Shown: positions 46,189-55,221, counted from the first letter of the stretch. The stretch: 64,000 nucleotides of DNA from Clostridia bacterium (GCA_017510825.1 JAFWMA010000019.1:1-64000); one strand, 5' to 3'. Notes: generated by a model from the letters alone, not told the origin. Made by a program: numbers and translations.

Positions 46189-47907
46189 ATGAAAGAATAT
46201 TTAAAAAAATATGAAGAATGGATAAGCAACTCAAGCTTTGATGAAGAAACAAAAGATGAACTAAAAAAAATAGAAGGAAATGAAAAAGAAATAGAAGATA
46301 GATTCTATAAAGACTTAGAATTTGGAACAGCAGGATTAAGAGGAGTTGTTGGAGCAGGCTCAAATAGAATGAACAAATATACGGTTGGAAAAGCTACACA
46401 AGGACTAGCGAATTACATTTTAAAATGTGGTACACAAGACAAAGGTGTAGTAATAGCATATGATTCAAGACATATGTCTAAAGAATTTAGTGAATTGACT
46501 GCACTATGTTTAAACGCAAATGGGATAAAAGCATATGTATTTGAATCACTAAGACCAGTTCCAGAACTATCATTCTCAGTTAGAGAATTGGGATGTACAG
46601 CAGGAATTATGATTACAGCAAGTCATAATCCACCAAAATACAATGGATACAAAGTTTACTGGGATGATGGAGCACAAATTATTCCTCCAAGAGACCAAGA
46701 AATAATTAAAGAAGTAAACAATACAAAATTTGAGCAAATCAAGACAATGGATAAAAATGAAGCAAAAGAAAAAAGTCTATACAATGAAGTTGGAAAGGAT
46801 TTAGATGACAAATTCATATCAACATTAAAATCATTAGTATTAAATCCTAATATAATTAAAGAACAACAAGAAAACATCAAAATTGTTTATACTCCACTAC
46901 ATGGAACAGGAAATATACCAGTTCAAAGAATACTAAAAGAAATAGGATTTACACACGTATATGTAGTACCAGAGCAAGAAAAACCAAATGGTGATTTTCC
47001 AACAGTTAGTTATCCAAATCCAGAGGATAAAAACGCATTTAAATTAGCACTAGACCTAGCAAAAAAAGTTGACGCAGATGTAGTCCTAGCCAATGATCCA
47101 GACGCAGATAGATTAGGAGTCTATTCAAAAGGACCAAAAGGAGAATATGTTGCATACACTGGAAATATGTCAGCAATATTATTGCTAGAATATGAATTAT
47201 CTCAAAAGAAAGAAAAAGGAATATTAAAAGACAATACTGCAGTCATTACTACAATAGTTTCAACAGATATGACAAAAGCAATAGCTAAAAAATACAATGC
47301 AGTAGAATTTGAAACATTAACAGGATTTAAATGGATTGGTGAAAAAATGAGACAATTTGAAGAAGACAGAAGCTACACATTTGAATTTGGATTTGAAGAA
47401 AGCTATGGATGTGTAATAGGAAATCATGCTAGAGATAAAGATGGAATTGTTGCAGTAATGGCAACATGCGAAGCCGTAGCATACTACAAAAGTAAAGGAC
47501 TAAGCTTATGGGAACAAATGCAAAAAGTTTATGAAAAATACGGTTTTTATAAAGAAGGCCAAATTTCAGTCGTATTAGAAGGTGCTGATGGTGCTGAACA
47601 GATTAAACAGAAAATGACTGAAATGAGAGCAAATCCACCAAAAGAATTAGCAGGATTAAAAGTATTAGAAACAAGAGATTACCAGGAGCACACAATTGAG
47701 AAAATTGATGGAACAACAGGTAAAACAGATTTACCAACATCAAATGTTCTATATTATGAACTAGAAAACAATAGCTGGTGTTGTGTAAGACCATCTGGAA
47801 CGGAACCAAAAATAAAATTCTATATGGGCGTTAACGGTAAATCAAATGAAGAAGCAGATGAAAATCTACATAAACTAACTGATGCAATGAATGAATTTGC
47901 AAAATAA
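46189..47907 (+). CDS. pgcA: alpha-phosphoglucomutase / phosphopentomutase-type hexose mutase
   Basis: 572 residues. It is an alpha-D-phosphohexomutase. The catalytic serine loop is TASHNPPKYNGYKVYWDDGAQI (near 144-165), the metal loop ANDPDADRLG (near 302), the sugar loop FEFGFEESYG and the phosphate loop RPSGTEPKIKFY. Length fits the PgcA/PGM2 group. It converts glucose-6-P and glucose-1-P and feeds the adjacent uridylyltransferase. It ends at a strong hairpin. Confidence 0.94.
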   Translation: MKEYLKKYEEWISNSSFDEETKDELKKIEGNEKEIEDRFYKDLEFGTAGLRGVVGAGSNRMNKYTVGKATQGLANYILKCGTQDKGVVIAYDSRHMSKEFSELTALCLNANGIKAYVFESLRPVPELSFSVRELGCTAGIMITASHNPPKYNGYKVYWDDGAQIIPPRDQEIIKEVNNTKFEQIKTMDKNEAKEKSLYNEVGKDLDDKFISTLKSLVLNPNIIKEQQENIKIVYTPLHGTGNIPVQRILKEIGFTHVYVVPEQEKPNGDFPTVSYPNPEDKNAFKLALDLAKKVDADVVLANDPDADRLGVYSKGPKGEYVAYTGNMSAILLLEYELSQKKEKGILKDNTAVITTIVSTDMTKAIAKKYNAVEFETLTGFKWIGEKMRQFEEDRSYTFEFGFEESYGCVIGNHARDKDGIVAVMATCEAVAYYKSKGLSLWEQMQKVYEKYGFYKEGQISVVLEGADGAEQIKQKMTEMRANPPKELAGLKVLETRDYQEHTIEKIDGTTGKTDLPTSNVLYYELENNSWCCVRPSGTEPKIKFYMGVNGKSNEEADENLHKLTDAMNEFAK

Positions 47908-47954
47908 CAGAGTTATTAATAAAAAATATTTTTTTAAATACAACAGAAAAATCA

Positions 47955-47983
47955 AATAAAGGCGGTTAATAACCGCCTTTATT
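47955..47983 (+). terminator. terminator after pgcA
   Basis: aataaaggcggtt and aaccgcctttatt form a 13-bp perfect stem around a short loop. Confidence 0.8.
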
Positions 47984-48015
47984 AATTAAAAATAAAACAA
48001 TAAAAGGAGAAATAT

Positions 48016-48735
48016 ATGCAAAGAGTAGAGGGATTAATGAGAAAAGCAATAAGAGACTATGAAATGATAAAAGAAGGAGATAAAATTGCAGTAGCTTTAT
48101 CAGGGGGAAAAGACTCAATATCTCTTCTATATGCTATGAAAAGACTACAAAGATACAGCAAAGAACACTTCGATTTAATAGCAATTACAATAAATCCAGG
48201 ATTTGAAAATTTTGATGAAAAAATCCTTCAAAACATCGCAAACAAAATAGAAGTAAAACTAGTTATAGTTCCAACTCAAATAAAGCAAATTGTTTTTGAT
48301 GAAAGAAAAGAAAAAAATCCTTGCTCTTTATGTGCTAATTTAAGAAGAGGAATATTAAATTCAACAGCAATAGAATACGGATGCAATAAAATAGCACTAG
48401 GTCATAATGAAGATGATGTAATTGAAACATTCTTAATGAACTTGATATATGCAGGAAATATATCAACATTTTCACCAATTAGCTATATGGATAGAACAAA
48501 AATGACGCTAATAAGACCTCTAATATATGTTCCAGAAAAACAAACTAAAAGTTTAATAAAACAAGAAGGATTTAAAACAATGCCAAAGGTTTGCCCATTG
48601 GATGGAAATTCATCAAGAGAATATGCATTAAATCTTTTAAAAGGATTAGAAATGAACTATAAATACACAAGAGCAAATATTATGGGAGCAATAAAAAGAG
48701 CTAGAATAAATGGATGGAAAGAAATAAAAGGATAA
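48016..48735 (+). CDS. TtcA-family tRNA thiolation enzyme
   Basis: 239 residues. It is a PP-loop ATPase with SGGKDSISLLYA (near 30-41), the PCSLCANLRRG cysteine pair (about 96-106) and a third cysteine in KVCPLDGN that would hold a [4Fe-4S] cluster. GHNEDDVIETFLMN is also present. Such enzymes thiolate tRNA C32 or related positions. A tRNA-Arg gene follows with its own promoter. Confidence 0.88.
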   Translation: MQRVEGLMRKAIRDYEMIKEGDKIAVALSGGKDSISLLYAMKRLQRYSKEHFDLIAITINPGFENFDEKILQNIANKIEVKLVIVPTQIKQIVFDERKEKNPCSLCANLRRGILNSTAIEYGCNKIALGHNEDDVIETFLMNLIYAGNISTFSPISYMDRTKMTLIRPLIYVPEKQTKSLIKQEGFKTMPKVCPLDGNSSREYALNLLKGLEMNYKYTRANIMGAIKRARINGWKEIKG

Positions 48736-48741
48736 TATATA

Positions 48742-48770
48742 TTTACTAACTAATAAATATGTGCTATAAT
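48742..48770 (+). promoter_or_regulatory. tRNA-Arg promoter
   Basis: TTTACT, a 17-base spacer and TATAAT lie 17 bp before the tRNA. Confidence 0.75.
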
Positions 48771-48786
48771 AAAAACAATTGAAAAT

Positions 48787-48863
48787 GTTCCAGTAGCTCA
48801 GTTGGATAGAGCACAAGTTTCCTAAACTTGGTGTCGGGGGTTCAATTCCCTCCTGGAACACCA
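48787..48863 (+). tRNA. tRNA-Arg (CCT)
   Basis: Cloverleaf GTTCCAG...CTGGAAC-A-CCA with anticodon loop TTCCTAA; CCA is encoded. It reads AGG, and by itself gives no means of reading CGG. Confidence 0.96.
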
Positions 48864-48867
48864 AATA

Positions 48868-48911
48868 AAAATCGCTGAGATACTTTCATACATAAGTGCT
48901 TCAGCGATTTT
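48868..48911 (+). terminator. tRNA-Arg terminator
   Basis: aaaatcgctga pairs with tcagcgatttt across a 22-base loop, followed by T/A residues. Confidence 0.65.
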
Positions 48912-49015
48912 ATAAATATAGAACAAATAAATCAACTGACAATAAAAAACAATTAATTATAAAAAAACAACGAAAAAACAATAAAAATGTAAAAAAAAAT
49001 AAAAAAATTATAAAA

Positions 49016-49046
49016 TGTAAACAAAAGTTGGTGGAAAGTTTACACC
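49016..49046. promoter_or_regulatory. inverted-repeat operator-like site before the XRE gene
   Basis: TGTAAAC (49016-49022) faces GTTTACA (49038-49044), and nested inside TTGGTG faces CACCAA. The position about 70 bp upstream of a regulator gene suggests an operator, perhaps autoregulatory. The same TGTAAACAAA word recurs at 52994-53023. Confidence 0.4.
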
Positions 49047-49112
49047 AATATAAGCTAAAATAATAAATGAAAACAAAAGAAAAAGCGCGATAAAAATTTC
49101 AAGGAGTAAATT

Positions 49113-49994
49113 ATGGAGAAAAATACAGGAAATAAACTTAAAGAACTAAGAGAGGAACATGGATTATCTCAAGAGAAATTTGCGAATGAAATTGGTGTTT
49201 CAAGACAGATAGTATCGCGATGGGAAAAAGGAAAAGTTATACCTAATATCAGTTCTATTAAAAAAATATGTGACTATTATGGAATATCAACTAACCTATT
49301 ACTTAATACAAATATCCCTATAGGTGAAGAAGAGTCACAACCTGTTGCTAAAAATAATAAAAAGAAACTGATAAAAGGTATAGCTATTTTCCTATTATCA
49401 TTATTAATACTTTACTTAATATACACTACATATAAGTATTTTTTAATAAAAGATTTAGAAGAGAGATTTAAAAAATATGATAATTTATCAAACTACTATG
49501 CCGAAATAAGAACATTTAAAGAAGATTTATACATTGGCAAAACAGAAATTTGGTACAAAGAAAATGAATATAAAATAATAACTGAAAACAATTTAGACGA
49601 TGGAAGAAAAATAAAAAAAGCAAAATGGATAAACAATAAAACTAAGGAAGTGTACAATCTTAACGCAAATAATAGTAACATAGAAAAAAAAGAACTAATA
49701 GAAGATGAGATATATTATAAAGGAAATTACATAAAAACATTTTTTTACTGGCTAGATAGAACAACAAATGAAAGCAAAAACATCTATATTTTTGGGCTTA
49801 ATAACTTTTACTGTAAAGAAAATGAAGAGACAAAAGAAATAGTATTTGATAAAGATATATTAAAATTAAAAGATGATGGATATACACCAATACTATTTAT
49901 TCAAAATTCTAACAATAAATTACTGTTAAATTACTATAAAATAGAGTATAACTGCATTAATGATGAAGATTTAGAAATAAAAAAGGACTTATAG
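49113..49994 (+). CDS. membrane-anchored XRE regulator with extracytoplasmic domain
   Basis: 293 residues. A helix-turn-helix (about 5-62, LSQEKFANEIGVSRQIVSRWEKGK) is followed by a basic stretch, one membrane helix (about 86-108) and a 180-residue polar domain that should lie outside the cell. This one-component layout couples an external signal to transcription. The outer domain contains many Trp/Tyr/Asp residues and is not recognised. AAGGAG lies seven bases before ATG. Confidence 0.8.
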   Translation: MEKNTGNKLKELREEHGLSQEKFANEIGVSRQIVSRWEKGKVIPNISSIKKICDYYGISTNLLLNTNIPIGEEESQPVAKNNKKKLIKGIAIFLLSLLILYLIYTTYKYFLIKDLEERFKKYDNLSNYYAEIRTFKEDLYIGKTEIWYKENEYKIITENNLDDGRKIKKAKWINNKTKEVYNLNANNSNIEKKELIEDEIYYKGNYIKTFFYWLDRTTNESKNIYIFGLNNFYCKENEETKEIVFDKDILKLKDDGYTPILFIQNSNNKLLLNYYKIEYNCINDEDLEIKKDL

Positions 49995-50014
49995 GTAAAA
50001 CTATAAGTCCTTCA
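49983..50014. terminator. bidirectional terminator
   Basis: aaggacttatag pairs perfectly with ctataagtcctt around gtaaaa. It separates the XRE gene from the convergent secreted-protein gene. Confidence 0.85.
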
Positions 50015-50030
50015 AAATAGAAGATGGAAA
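50011..50030 (+). repeat. 20-bp inverted repeat, left arm
   Basis: ttcaaaatagaagatggaaa is the exact reverse complement of 50546-50565. Together they flank the gene at 50040-50513. Confidence 0.9.
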
Positions 50031-50039
50031 AAAATTTAA

Positions 50040-50513
50040 TTAGTCATATATAAACCCCATTACATCAAGTTCAACATTAGTATCTGCTTCATAAATAAAT
50101 TTATATGTTCCATAAGGGCAAATATTAAAATTAATACCACCTGTAGCCCCATTGCTTGCTGGAATAGTGCCTAAATAATAGTTACCACCAGTAGGCAGTT
50201 GAACATAACAGTCAACAGATCCAACAGCATTACTGTTAGGTCCAGTCTTGGCTTGGATTGTTGCAAATTGATTACCAGTAGTCATGTAACAATATAGTTC
50301 TCCATAGCCATTCTCTATGCTTCCCGCACAGAAAGAAATAATATCTTCTGGATCAGTAGAAAAACGGCTAATAGGTTCTTTAACTACAGGTGAATCAGTT
50401 TCTTCAGCTAAAGCTGGTGTGATGAATGAACCAAGAGCAAAAGTAATTGTAGCGACAATAACTGCCAGCTTCCGCATTTGATTGTTAACAAACTGGATTG
50501 GATTAAAACCCAT
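50040..50513 (-). CDS. secreted protein of foreign-looking composition, function unknown
   Basis: 157 residues from the ATG six bases after AAGGAGG. It has a basic start, a hydrophobic signal segment (LAVIVATITFALGSFITPALA) with an ALAEE-type signal peptidase site near 36-38, and then an all-beta-looking mature region rich in Gly, Asn, Thr and Tyr with several cysteines (FCAGS, LYCYM, DCYVQ, NICPYG). Codon use is clearly richer in G+C than that of neighbours and includes CGG. It lies between 20-bp perfect inverted repeats. I do not recognise the family. Confidence 0.7.
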   Translation of the reverse strand: MGFNPIQFVNNQMRKLAVIVATITFALGSFITPALAEETDSPVVKEPISRFSTDPEDIISFCAGSIENGYGELYCYMTTGNQFATIQAKTGPNSNAVGSVDCYVQLPTGGNYYLGTIPASNGATGGINFNICPYGTYKFIYEADTNVELDVMGFIYD

Positions 50514-50545
50514 AGTAGTCCTCCTTAGAATAGTAAATCCTTTTG

Positions 50546-50565
50546 TTTCCATCTTCTATTTTGAA
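50546..50565 (-). repeat. 20-bp inverted repeat, right arm
   Basis: Exact reverse complement of 50011-50030; it lies upstream of the secreted-protein gene. No target-site duplication is visible outside the arms. Confidence 0.9.
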
Positions 50566-50722
50566 TTATCACTTAGCAAATTTCTTGCTAAGAGATAACC
50601 TAAAAAATAACATCAAAATTATTATAATATAAAGAAATAGAAAAAACCATAAAATGGGAATTAATAAGAATTAGTAGGAACAAATAAGAAAAAAATACTA
50701 GATAAAAAAAGGAAATTATAAA

Positions 50723-51067
50723 ATGAAAAAAGAAAATTTGTATGAAGAAATAATTACAGAATTAAATTACTTTAATTTTAAAAAGAATTCTACATCATAC
50801 CAGTATTTAATTGATGTAATTTATATTGTAGTTGATAAGAAAATGATTGTTAAAAACTTTAAAAATAATATTTATCCACTAATAGCCAAAAAATATGAAA
50901 CCAAGCCTGAAAACGTTTTGTGGTGCATTAGTAAAATGATAAAACTAATGTATTTAAATACCGACAACAAAAAAATAAAAGAATACTTTAATATAGAAAA
51001 TGGAGAAAATCCATCTACAAAAGCATTTATTCTATATATTTCTTATAAAATATTAAAAGATTTTTAA
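50723..51067 (+). CDS. stand-alone Spo0A C-terminal (DNA-binding) domain protein
   Basis: 114 residues. It aligns by pattern with the Spo0A effector domain: SYQYLIDVIYIVV, IYPLIAKKYETKPENVLWCISKMIKLMY and GENPSTKAFILYIS correspond to the GYxYL, YPxIAKKYxTTPxRVERAIRHAI and GKPTNSEFIA segments. The receiver domain is missing. It would be constitutively able to bind or would be a competitor of Spo0A, if the recognition helix is intact. Several conserved basic residues of the helix appear changed (VLWCISKMI instead of VERAIRHAI). Confidence 0.72.
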   Translation: MKKENLYEEIITELNYFNFKKNSTSYQYLIDVIYIVVDKKMIVKNFKNNIYPLIAKKYETKPENVLWCISKMIKLMYLNTDNKKIKEYFNIENGENPSTKAFILYISYKILKDF

Positions 51068-51115
51068 CTAAAAAATAATAATATTAAAAAAAAATGAAAA
51101 AAATGGAAAAAAGAC

Positions 51116-51144
51116 TTGATTTATGTGTTAAAAAATGGTATTAT
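51116..51144 (+). promoter_or_regulatory. promoter of the DUF6514-like gene
   Basis: TTGATT, a 17-base spacer and TATTAT lie 33 bp before the start. Confidence 0.7.
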
Positions 51145-51176
51145 ATTAAAGTCGATTTATAAAGGAGGAACATATT

Positions 51177-51461
51177 ATGGATTCAATTTATATGATAATT
51201 GAAATAACCAAAGCTTTACAAGATGAAAAGGAAACCATATACTATTCTATTTTGAAAAATGATAAATATGGAATTAAAGTAACTAAAGCTTTAAAAAACA
51301 ACATTAATAATGAGGAAATCATAATGAGAGACATCTTAAATAACGAAGAAGATGCCAAAAAACTAATCGAATCATTAGTTGAAAGCGGAACGGATTTTTC
51401 ACAAATTCAATATGTTGTTGAAGACTTTAATAAGTCAAAAGATTCAACTAAACTAAAATAA
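51177..51461 (+). CDS. small DUF6514-like protein
   Basis: 94 residues. A beta-rich start (DSIYMIIEITKALQDEKETIYYSILKNDKYGIKV) is followed by helices and ends with QIQYVVEDFNKS. This resembles the small DUF6514 proteins of Clostridia with a final VVEDF motif; that match is from memory of the pattern. AAAGGAGG lies seven bases before ATG. It has its own promoter and terminator. Confidence 0.55.
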   Translation: MDSIYMIIEITKALQDEKETIYYSILKNDKYGIKVTKALKNNINNEEIIMRDILNNEEDAKKLIESLVESGTDFSQIQYVVEDFNKSKDSTKLK

Positions 51462-51483
51462 GATCTCAACAGAGATCTTTTTA
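51460..51483 (+). terminator. terminator of the DUF6514-like gene
   Basis: aagatctc pairs with gagatctt around aaca and is followed by T residues. Confidence 0.85.
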
Positions 51484-51565
51484 TATGTTAAAAATACATA
51501 CATTTAATAGATAATATAAAAAAGCATACATAGTAAAAATGAAGTTAACATAGAAAAAATAAGAG

Positions 51566-51594
51566 TTGCAAAACAAAAACAAATATGATAAGAT
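51566..51594 (+). promoter_or_regulatory. tadA: tadA promoter
   Basis: TTGCAA, a 17-base spacer and TAAGAT lie about 29 bp before the chosen tadA start. Confidence 0.6.
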
Positions 51595-51622
51595 AATATT
51601 ATTATGTCAAAAAGGAAAAATA

Positions 51623-52081
51623 ATGGAAAATGATTTTATGTTACAAGCTTTAAATGAAGCACAGAAAGCTTACAATAAACTAGAAGTTCCAGTAGGAGCA
51701 ATAATAGTAAAAGATAATAAAATAATATCAAGAGGGCATAACCAAAAAGAAATCCAAAAAGACTGTACACAACATGCAGAAATAATAGCAATAAGAAAAG
51801 CTTGCAAGAAATTAGAATCATGGAGACTTAATGATTGTACAATGTATGTTACATTAGAACCATGTGCAATGTGTGCTGGAGCTATAATACAATCTAGGAT
51901 AAAAAAAGTTTATATTGGAACGATGGATAAAAAAACAGGATGTTGTGGCTCAGTTTTAAATTTGTTTAATGACTATAAGTTTAATCACCATGTAGAAGTA
52001 GAAATAGGGATTTGCCAAGCAGAGTCTGAAAAAATACTAAAAGATTTTTTTAAAGAACTAAGAATTATTAAGAAAAAATAA
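51623..52081 (+). CDS. tadA: tRNA adenosine(34) deaminase TadA
   Basis: 152 residues. It converts A34 to inosine in tRNA-Arg(ACG). The zinc deaminase motifs HAE (in TQHAEIIAIR) and PCAMCAGA are present, with GCCGSVLNLF near the C-terminus. ATG at 51623 is chosen; the longer frame starts inside the promoter. A tRNA-Ser gene starts six bases after its stop with no terminator between, so the tRNA is probably cut from the tadA transcript. Confidence 0.95.
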   Translation: MENDFMLQALNEAQKAYNKLEVPVGAIIVKDNKIISRGHNQKEIQKDCTQHAEIIAIRKACKKLESWRLNDCTMYVTLEPCAMCAGAIIQSRIKKVYIGTMDKKTGCCGSVLNLFNDYKFNHHVEVEIGICQAESEKILKDFFKELRIIKKK

Positions 52082-52087
52082 AACAAT

Positions 52088-52180
52088 GGAGAGATACCGA
52101 AGTGGTCATAACGGAACTGTCTCGAAAACAGATTGTGAGGGAGACCTTGCACGCGGGTTCGAATCCCGCTCTCTCCGCCA
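52088..52180 (+). tRNA. tRNA-Ser (CGA)
   Basis: 93 bases with a long variable arm (GTGAGGGAGACCTTGCAC), anticodon loop CTCGAAA, and encoded CCA. Confidence 0.96.
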
Positions 52181-52205
52181 TATATCACATATAAGGAGGT
52201 ATATT

Positions 52206-52946
52206 ATGAAACCTAGCCAAAAAGTTAACTGGAGCATAGTTTTATTAATAATAGTTATTGGATTCGCAATCACTATATTTATAATGCTAAAATATAAGAA
52301 TGAGGGAGAAAAGGCAATGCCAATTAATCTAAATGACATTTTAGTTGTTAGCAGTGCAGATGCAGAAACAAAAGACGAAGATAGATCCTTAAAGTGGAAT
52401 CTAGATATAGATCAATATAATGATGTATATTTAAATTTTGTAAAGAACCAAGATTATGAAAAAAATGATTACCTAGATAGCATCACAATAGAAAATATAC
52501 AAGTAACAAAACAACCTAAAATAGGAAAAATAGAAATTTACATGCCAAGTAGTATGGAGGGTAAACAGTTTTCATATGAAGATAGATATTTAGTAAATAA
52601 TTCACTAACTTATAATGGAGGAATTAGTGATGACCCAAAATCCCTACAGATTAGCCGTACAGGAGGAACATTTTTATTTAGAATACTAAATAGAAATGTT
52701 GGTGAATTTGTTTCTGATAATGATGAAGAGATTGCATATGATGGAACACTACTAACAAAATCAGGAGTTACCACTGAAGATCTAATTGGAGCAATAAACT
52801 TTGACATTGTTATTAAGACAAACAAAACAGCTTATAGAGGAAATCTAACAGTAGACTTTCCTAGCGAGAAAGTAAAAGAACAAGGAGTTGCACAGGACAA
52901 TATAGATGAATACGTAGATATTGTATTTAAAAGAGAAAGAAAATAA
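52206..52946 (+). CDS. unrecognised membrane-anchored protein
   Basis: 246 residues from the ATG six bases after AAGGAGG. One N-terminal membrane helix (about 8-28) and a largely beta-type outer domain follow (KIGKIEIYMPSSMEG, LQISRTGGTFLFRILNRNVGEFV, NLTVDFPSEKV). There is no recognised motif. It is probably an envelope protein. The gene follows tRNA-Ser by 25 bp and may share its transcript. Confidence 0.6.
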   Translation: MKPSQKVNWSIVLLIIVIGFAITIFIMLKYKNEGEKAMPINLNDILVVSSADAETKDEDRSLKWNLDIDQYNDVYLNFVKNQDYEKNDYLDSITIENIQVTKQPKIGKIEIYMPSSMEGKQFSYEDRYLVNNSLTYNGGISDDPKSLQISRTGGTFLFRILNRNVGEFVSDNDEEIAYDGTLLTKSGVTTEDLIGAINFDIVIKTNKTAYRGNLTVDFPSEKVKEQGVAQDNIDEYVDIVFKRERK

Positions 52947-53259
52947 AAAAAGACACCTAATAAAATTGCCCAAATGTCTAGTGCATTTTAAAAAGTGTAA
53001 ACAAAATTAGTGTAAACAAAATTTAAGAAAAAATGATAATAGAAATATTAATTATTTCTATTATCATTTTTTTATTTTATAGGTACCATTTTAATAAAAA
53101 GTAGCATATTTTATATATAAGTAGGAAAGTTGAACTTTACAACCATAATAGTTTAGACTCTGTCTTAAATTTAATAAAATAAATAAACAGACGAAAAACT
53201 AATCAATCATAATATTGAAATGTACGCTATAGTTAACCAAAAAAGTAAATGGAAAAATA
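52947..53259. other. intergenic region with direct repeats and terminator
   Basis: A 15-bp tandem direct repeat agtgtaaacaaaatt lies at 52994-53008 and 53009-53023. A long perfect hairpin follows, and a degenerate trace of the interspersed-repeat palindrome (tatataagtaggaaagttga) is at about 53116-53148. There is no gene. Confidence 0.6.
53028..53073 (+). terminator. long AT-rich terminator
   Basis: aaatgataatagaaat pairs perfectly with atttctattatcattt around attaatt-type loop bases, with A/T tracts on both sides. Confidence 0.75.
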
Positions 53260-55221
53260 TTAAATTGTTTCCTTTATATCACCATCAATATAAGCTTCCA
53301 ATAAATATTTTAAATCTCTTACTTGAGATTCTAATGTTTTTCCAATATCAGTATCTTTAACACATTTTCTATGTTTTACATCTTGTTTCAAAATAGTTTG
53401 ACTTTTAATATCTAATCCATGTAATATTGCTTTATTCTTAGATTCGAAAGGCTCATTTGCAGCAAGAACAAGACCATGAGAATTATAAGTTAAAGTATAA
53501 CCAGCTAAACCAGTTGACTTTTGATAAGACTTTGCAAAACCGCCATCTATGACAATTAGTTTTCCATTAGCTCTAACAGGGCTTTCACCATCTTTAGCTT
53601 TAACAGGAACATGTCCATTAATGATATGACCATCTTTTAGACTTACATTAAAATCTTTCAATATTTTATCACAAATTTTTTCATCATTTTGAAAATGATA
53701 GTACGGATTTTTAACTTCTCTATGAGTAATTTTTTCATCAATAAAATATCTTTCAAAAGTTGCAACTTTATCTTTCCCAAACAAAGGAGATTTAGGACCA
53801 CACCATAAGTACCACATAAAATCAACCTCTTCATTATTTGAAACATTTTTAGAAGAGAAAAAAGCTTTGTGAGCAATGATTTCCATCTGATCCATCAAAT
53901 CTTTACCCTTATACTTATTTCCCATAATTTCAAAATCATCAAATTCACCTTTCTTTGTAAAAGGTATACAACCATGATATAAAAGATTATCATTATATAC
54001 CTGATACATATGACCTTTAGAATACAAAAAGGACACATGTTTAGCTAGCTTTTCACTATTTAAAAAAGAAGTCTTAAGCCTATTAATAATTTCCTTTTCT
54101 TTTTTAGTTAGTTTATAAGGATTATTTGGATCAATAGTTGGGAAATTAGTGTCATTTAATTTAAATTTTTTATTATTAATAGTAATTTCATATTTATCAT
54201 AATCAACCTTATCTAACAACAATCTATTGTCTAAGTTATATTCCGGATGCTTTTTTATCAAATTTCCTTCTAGCTTAAATTGTATGATTGCAATTGCTTT
54301 TTGTATTTTAGATATTAAAATCTTATCAGAATTCGAATATCGAGACTTTTCAACTGTTCTAGGAAGGAATTCTTTACAAGGATCATTTTGGTAAGTTTCT
54401 TGAGCAAAAATAGATAAAGGTCTTATATTAATACCATACCCATCCTCAAGAGTAGATAAATTGTCATATCTACTACAAATTCTTACAACATTAGAAATGC
54501 AACATTTATTACCACAAGCAGCTCCCATCCAAAGAATATCATGATTACCCCATTGGAAATCCATTGAATGAAAATTCATTAATTTATCCATAATGATAGG
54601 TGCACCTGGTCCCCTATCATATACATCACCAATCATATGTAAATGATCAATAGCCATTCTCTTTATTAGATGTGAAATAGCAATAATAAACTCATCAGCC
54701 CTATTTAAATCTATTATACTTTCAATTATTTGTCTATAATACTTCTCTTTATCATATTCATCATCGCCCTGAGTATGTAACAATTCATCTATTATATAAT
54801 CAAAATTTTTAGGCATAGCCTTTCTAACCTTAGAGCGAGTATACTTCGAGCTAACAGCTCTTGCAACTTCTAATAATCTATACAGCATTATACTATAATA
54901 TTCAGCCATATCCTGATTAACCTTTTTTTCTATCTCTAATTTTTCTTCTGGATAATAGATTAAAGTTGCCAAGTTTTTTCGATCTTCCTGAGAGATAGAA
55001 TGATCATAAATTTCATCAATTTTAGTTTTAATGATTCCTGAACCATTATTTAGAATTTGAAGAAAAGCTTCATATTCGCCATGTACATCACTCATAAACA
55101 ATTCAGTTCCCTTTGGCAAATTTAAAATAGCTTGTAAATTAATAATTTCAGTTGTAACTTCATCAATATTTTTATAAGTTTTACTTAATAACTGTAAGTA
55201 CTTTTTATATGTTTTATTCAT
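53260..55221 (-). CDS. fbp: class III fructose-1,6-bisphosphatase (Firmicutes type)
   Basis: 653 residues. It is a gluconeogenic enzyme of the large Firmicutes family built on a metallophosphatase core. ELFMSDVHGEYEAFLQIL, IGDVYDRGPGAP, FQWGNHDILWMGAACGN and the C-terminal INGHVPVKAKDGESPVRANGKLIVIDGGFAKSYQ segments are diagnostic. The gene is full length and stands alone. Confidence 0.96.
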   Translation of the reverse strand: MNKTYKKYLQLLSKTYKNIDEVTTEIINLQAILNLPKGTELFMSDVHGEYEAFLQILNNGSGIIKTKIDEIYDHSISQEDRKNLATLIYYPEEKLEIEKKVNQDMAEYYSIMLYRLLEVARAVSSKYTRSKVRKAMPKNFDYIIDELLHTQGDDEYDKEKYYRQIIESIIDLNRADEFIIAISHLIKRMAIDHLHMIGDVYDRGPGAPIIMDKLMNFHSMDFQWGNHDILWMGAACGNKCCISNVVRICSRYDNLSTLEDGYGINIRPLSIFAQETYQNDPCKEFLPRTVEKSRYSNSDKILISKIQKAIAIIQFKLEGNLIKKHPEYNLDNRLLLDKVDYDKYEITINNKKFKLNDTNFPTIDPNNPYKLTKKEKEIINRLKTSFLNSEKLAKHVSFLYSKGHMYQVYNDNLLYHGCIPFTKKGEFDDFEIMGNKYKGKDLMDQMEIIAHKAFFSSKNVSNNEEVDFMWYLWCGPKSPLFGKDKVATFERYFIDEKITHREVKNPYYHFQNDEKICDKILKDFNVSLKDGHIINGHVPVKAKDGESPVRANGKLIVIDGGFAKSYQKSTGLAGYTLTYNSHGLVLAANEPFESKNKAILHGLDIKSQTILKQDVKHRKCVKDTDIGKTLESQVRDLKYLLEAYIDGDIKETI

